A stretch of DNA of 64,000 bases, taken from the NCBI GenBank assembly GCA_000212915.1, contig CM001167.1:1-64000 (forward strand). The letters run 5' to 3'. Shown here piece by piece: positions 61,714-64,000 of the stretch. How positions within the stretch are numbered: the first letter of the stretch is position 1; every line of letters starts with the position of its first letter. The position numbers were made by a program, and so were the translations under genes. The stretch comes from Bacteroides coprosuis DSM 18011 (GTDB lineage Bacteria; Bacteroidota; Bacteroidia; Bacteroidales; Bacteroidaceae). A model generated the notes under the pieces. It did not search any database, was not told the DNA's origin, and was given only the letters and a program-made list of their open reading frames with translations.

Positions 61714-62592
61714 ATGATACAATCAATGACGGGATATGGTAAAGCTATTGCCACTCTACCCGATAAAAAGATAACAATCGAGATTAAATCTCTTAATAGT
61801 AAATCATTAGATTTATCAACAAGGATAGCTCCTGCATACCGTGAAAAAGAGATTGAAATTCGTAAGATTTTATCAAAACAAGTTTCTCGTGGTAAAGTAG
61901 ATTTCAATCTATGGATTGACAAAGAAGATTTATCTGATGCTGCAGTTACGATTAATGAAGCTCTTATTGAAGGGTATTATAAGCAAATTAGTACAATTTC
62001 GCAAAATTTAAACATCCCTGTTCCAAACGATTGGTTCCAGACACTCCTTAAAATGCCAGATGTTCTTACTAAACCAGAGATACAAGAGGTTAGCGAAGAA
62101 GAATGGCAAATTGTTCTAAAAACAATTGAAGAGGCTATTGAGCACCTAAATACATTTAGAAACCAAGAAGGTGCTGCTCTTGAGAAAAAATTTGTACACA
62201 ATATCGATACAATAGAATCTCTTCTAGCTACTATAGATCCTTACGAAAAAGAACGTGTAGAAAAAATCAGAGAACGCATTACTGATTCTCTTGAAAATGC
62301 TCTTGACGTAGAATATGATAATAATCGCCTAGAGCAAGAACTGATTTTCTATATTGAGAAATTAGATGTTAACGAAGAAAAGCAACGTCTTAAAAACCAC
62401 TTAACTTACTTTGTTACTACACTTAACAGCAAAGCTGGTCAAGGAAAGAAACTAGGTTTTATTGCTCAAGAAATTGGTCGTGAAATTAATACACTTGGCA
62501 GTAAATCAAACCATGCAGAAATGCAACGTATCGTAGTTCAAATGAAAGACGAGCTAGAGCAAATCAAAGAACAAGTATTGAATGTATTATAA
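61714..62592 (+). CDS. yicC: YicC family protein (putative endoribonuclease)
   Basis: A 292-aa member of the YicC/YloC family. The hallmark N-terminus IQSMTGYGKA and the C-terminal EQELIFYIEKLDVNEEKQRL, GKKLGFIAQEIGREINTLGSK and MQRIVVQMKDELEQIKEQVLN are present. Recent work on E. coli YicC describes an RNase. The start at 61714 gives the conserved N-terminus directly. It is followed after 3 bp by gmk. Confidence 0.94.
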   Translation: MIQSMTGYGKAIATLPDKKITIEIKSLNSKSLDLSTRIAPAYREKEIEIRKILSKQVSRGKVDFNLWIDKEDLSDAAVTINEALIEGYYKQISTISQNLNIPVPNDWFQTLLKMPDVLTKPEIQEVSEEEWQIVLKTIEEAIEHLNTFRNQEGAALEKKFVHNIDTIESLLATIDPYEKERVEKIRERITDSLENALDVEYDNNRLEQELIFYIEKLDVNEEKQRLKNHLTYFVTTLNSKAGQGKKLGFIAQEIGREINTLGSKSNHAEMQRIVVQMKDELEQIKEQVLNVL

Positions 62593-62595
62593 ATA

Positions 62596-63162
62596 ATGGC
62601 GGGAAAACTAATTATATTTTCGGCCCCATCGGGTTCGGGCAAATCAACAATAATCAACCATCTTCTTACTCAAAATTTAAATCTAGCCTTCTCTATATCT
62701 GCTACTAGCAGACCTCCTCGTGGCTCAGAGAAGCATGGTATAGAATACTTCTTTTTAACTCCAGAAGAGTTTAAGAAAAGGATAGCGAATAATGAATTTT
62801 TAGAATATGAAGAAGTTTATCCAGATCGCTTCTATGGCACTTTAAAAAATCAAGTTGAAAAGCAAACTGAAGCTGGTCAAAATGTTATTTTTGATGTAGA
62901 TGTTGTGGGTGGATGCAACATCAAAAAATATTTCGGAGATAAAGCCCTTTCTATTTTTATTCAACCCCCTTCTATTGAAGAACTTCGCAAACGATTAGAA
63001 GGAAGAGCTACTGATTCCCATGAAGTTATTGAACAAAGAATCAGTAAAGCTGAATATGAACTAGGTTTTGCTTCAAAATTTGATTGTGTTATTATCAATG
63101 ATAATCTAGAGCATGCTTTAAATCAAGCAGAGAAGATTATCAAAGATTTTGTTGAAGCATAA
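62596..63162 (+). CDS. gmk: Guanylate kinase
   Basis: Phosphorylates GMP to GDP. The P-loop is SAPSGSGKST at residues 8-17. GMP-binding residues appear in TSRPPRGSEKHGIEYFF and EYEEVYPDRFYGT. The lid is RLEGRATDSHEVIEQRI. At 188 aa it is normal. The yicC-gmk-nadD order is common in Bacteroidales. Confidence 0.96.
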   Translation: MAGKLIIFSAPSGSGKSTIINHLLTQNLNLAFSISATSRPPRGSEKHGIEYFFLTPEEFKKRIANNEFLEYEEVYPDRFYGTLKNQVEKQTEAGQNVIFDVDVVGGCNIKKYFGDKALSIFIQPPSIEELRKRLEGRATDSHEVIEQRISKAEYELGFASKFDCVIINDNLEHALNQAEKIIKDFVEA

Positions 63163-63183
63163 AATATAATCCTCAAATACACT

Positions 63184-63230
63184 GAACCTCAATAAGCATA
63201 TATTTGTATACCTATTGAGGTTCTTTTTTT
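63184..63230 (+). terminator. Terminator between gmk and nadD
   Basis: An 11-bp stem (63184-63194 with 63213-63223) followed by T7. The 18-nt loop contains a -7 box TATATTTG at 63199-63206 that may start the nadD transcript. Confidence 0.8.
63199..63206 (+). promoter_or_regulatory. -7 box for nadD inside the terminator loop
   Basis: TATATTTG fits TAnnTTTG 37 bp before the nadD ATG. No -33 TTTG was found at proper spacing. Confidence 0.4.
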
Positions 63231-63243
63231 ATACCCTATAGAG

Positions 63244-63828
63244 ATGAAGAAAAAAATTGCAATTTTTAGTGGATCTTTTAATCCGATACATATCGGACAC
63301 TTAGCACTAGCCAACTATATTTGTGAATCCAATTGGATTGATGAATTGTGGTTTATGGTAACACCTCATAATCCACTAAAGGAGGTAAGGGATCTAGAAT
63401 CCAACACTCTTCGTCTTGATATGGTACAACTAGCCATACAAGGTTATCCTAAATTCAAAGCATCTGATTTTGAGTTTGCTCTTCCCCAACCTTCGTATAC
63501 CATCAACACCTTAGATGCATTAAAAGAAAAGTACCCAGAATATGAGTTTTATCTTTTGATAGGTGCAGATAACTGGGACTTATTTGATAAATGGAAAGAT
63601 GCAGATAAATTGATTTCCAAATACAATTTATTAATTTATCCTCGCGTAGGACATACCATTAACAAAGAAAATCTTCCTGAACATGTATATTATATTGACT
63701 CTCCCGTTATAGAGGTTAGTTCGACATTTATTCGTGAGAATATAGAGAAAGGGAAAGATTTCAGATATTTTTTACATCCCAATGTTTATTCCTTTATCAA
63801 GGATAAAAAATTATATACTAACGAATAG
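63244..63828 (+). CDS. nadD: Nicotinate-nucleotide adenylyltransferase
   Basis: Forms nicotinate adenine dinucleotide from NaMN and ATP in NAD synthesis. The nucleotidyltransferase motif [13 protein letters not shown] is at residues 10-22, LLIGADNW in the middle, and the ISSTxxR-type motif [10 protein letters not shown] near the C-terminus. At 194 aa it is full length. Its last 11 bp overlap the convergent metallophosphoesterase gene. Confidence 0.95.
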   Translation: MKKKIAIFSGSFNPIHIGHLALANYICESNWIDELWFMVTPHNPLKEVRDLESNTLRLDMVQLAIQGYPKFKASDFEFALPQPSYTINTLDALKEKYPEYEFYLLIGADNWDLFDKWKDADKLISKYNLLIYPRVGHTINKENLPEHVYYIDSPVIEVSSTFIRENIEKGKDFRYFLHPNVYSFIKDKKLYTNE

Positions 63829-64000
63829 ATTTTAAGTGGATGAGTACTACCTCACTTGGAGCTCCTATTCTTATATTTTTATTAGACGTACCTATTCCAT
63901 TAGTTACAATCATTGGGATTCCTGCAGAATTATAGACCAACCCCGTTAGAAATTTCTGATCATATTTTGAAGGAACAATTGGTGCTACACCAAAGATTCT
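63818..64000 (-). CDS. Metallophosphoesterase, C-terminal part only (runs off the window)
   Basis: The minus strand reads through to the window end for 60 codons before the TAG at 63818-63820. The peptide contains [18 protein letters not shown] and [15 protein letters not shown]. This matches the C-terminus of YkuE/YaeI-like metallophosphoesterases, where a 'G....RI..PPE' strand ends the fold. The catalytic metal ligands lie outside the window. It is convergent with nadD and overlaps it by 11 bp. Confidence 0.75.
   Translation of the reverse strand, partial: RIFGVAPIVPSKYDQKFLTGLVYNSAGIPMIVTNGIGTSNKNIRIGAPSEVVLIHLKSIR

Overview
The window looks like a low-GC chromosome segment of a Bacteroidales bacterium, most likely Bacteroidaceae. 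The evidence is AT-rich intergenic DNA, promoters of the Bacteroides type (TTTG, about 18-21 bp, TAnnTTTG), and Bacteroidales-typical gene sets: dnaA next to B12-dependent nrdJ, GH77 with CBM20 domains next to folB, ftsK-lolA-trxB, DUF4290-murA-rimM-dxr-rseP, yicC-gmk-nadD, DUF5063, DUF4836. A species name cannot be proved from sequence reading alone. No rRNA, tRNA, CRISPR array, insertion sequence, prophage or restriction system was seen. This is core chromosome.

Layout. 0-7.6 kb: dnaA, an AT-rich gap that may contain origin elements, class II ribonucleotide reductase nrdJ, then malQ overlapping folB. 7.7-12.3 kb (minus): an N-acetylmuramoyl-L-alanine amidase followed by a Dna2-like nuclease-helicase. 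12.4-22.5 kb: a MetY-type sulfhydrylase, malic enzyme maeB with a small membrane protein, pabB-pabC on the minus strand, an S9 prolyl oligopeptidase lipoprotein, gdhA and an RlpA-like protein. 22.5-31.7 kb: lipoproteins, cca, the ruvA operon with a previously uncalled 43-residue basic protein, DAP dehydrogenase, a ZIP transporter, a small PH-like membrane protein and a YD-repeat protein. 31.8-36.7 kb (minus): a small outer-membrane barrel, trxB, lolA, ftsK. 36.9-46.2 kb (plus): DUF5063, an RNase D-like exonuclease, an RlmI-like methyltransferase, a candidate sRNA, then nucleoside transporter, bifunctional nuclease, rsmE, DUF4836 and an ABC exporter-like pair. 46.2-50.3 kb (minus): outer-membrane porin plus a complete glycine betaine ABC transporter. 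50.8-55.6 kb: exported C1B aminopeptidase and nrdD-nrdG. 55.7-61.6 kb (minus): DUF4290, murA, rimM, dxr, rseP and tsaB. 61.7-64 kb: yicC-gmk-nadD and the 3' end of a metallophosphoesterase gene.

The genes serve mainly replication and dNTP supply (dnaA, nrdJ, nrdDG, ruvA, ftsK), envelope synthesis (murA, dxr, ddh, amidase, rlpA, rseP, lolA), translation and tRNA maturation (cca, rimM, rsmE, tsaB, rlmI-like) and central metabolism (maeB, gdhA, malQ, folate genes). Having class II and class III reductases and no class I enzyme in view fits an anaerobe that obtains or makes cobalamin.

The most unusual structure is a family of four short intergenic palindromic elements near 13.9, 30.4, 39.6 and 52.2 kb. 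They are built from a 12-nt arm GACACCGACATG with strictly conserved spacing: arm, 7 nt, inverted arm, 10 nt, inverted arm again. All four lie in the same orientation. I could not assign them to any family I know. Other points of note are a candidate 70-nt sRNA at 39.48 kb, an Asp in place of the active-site Cys of MurA (predicting fosfomycin resistance), the 43-residue basic protein, and a porin-led betaine uptake operon with a strong promoter and long leader.
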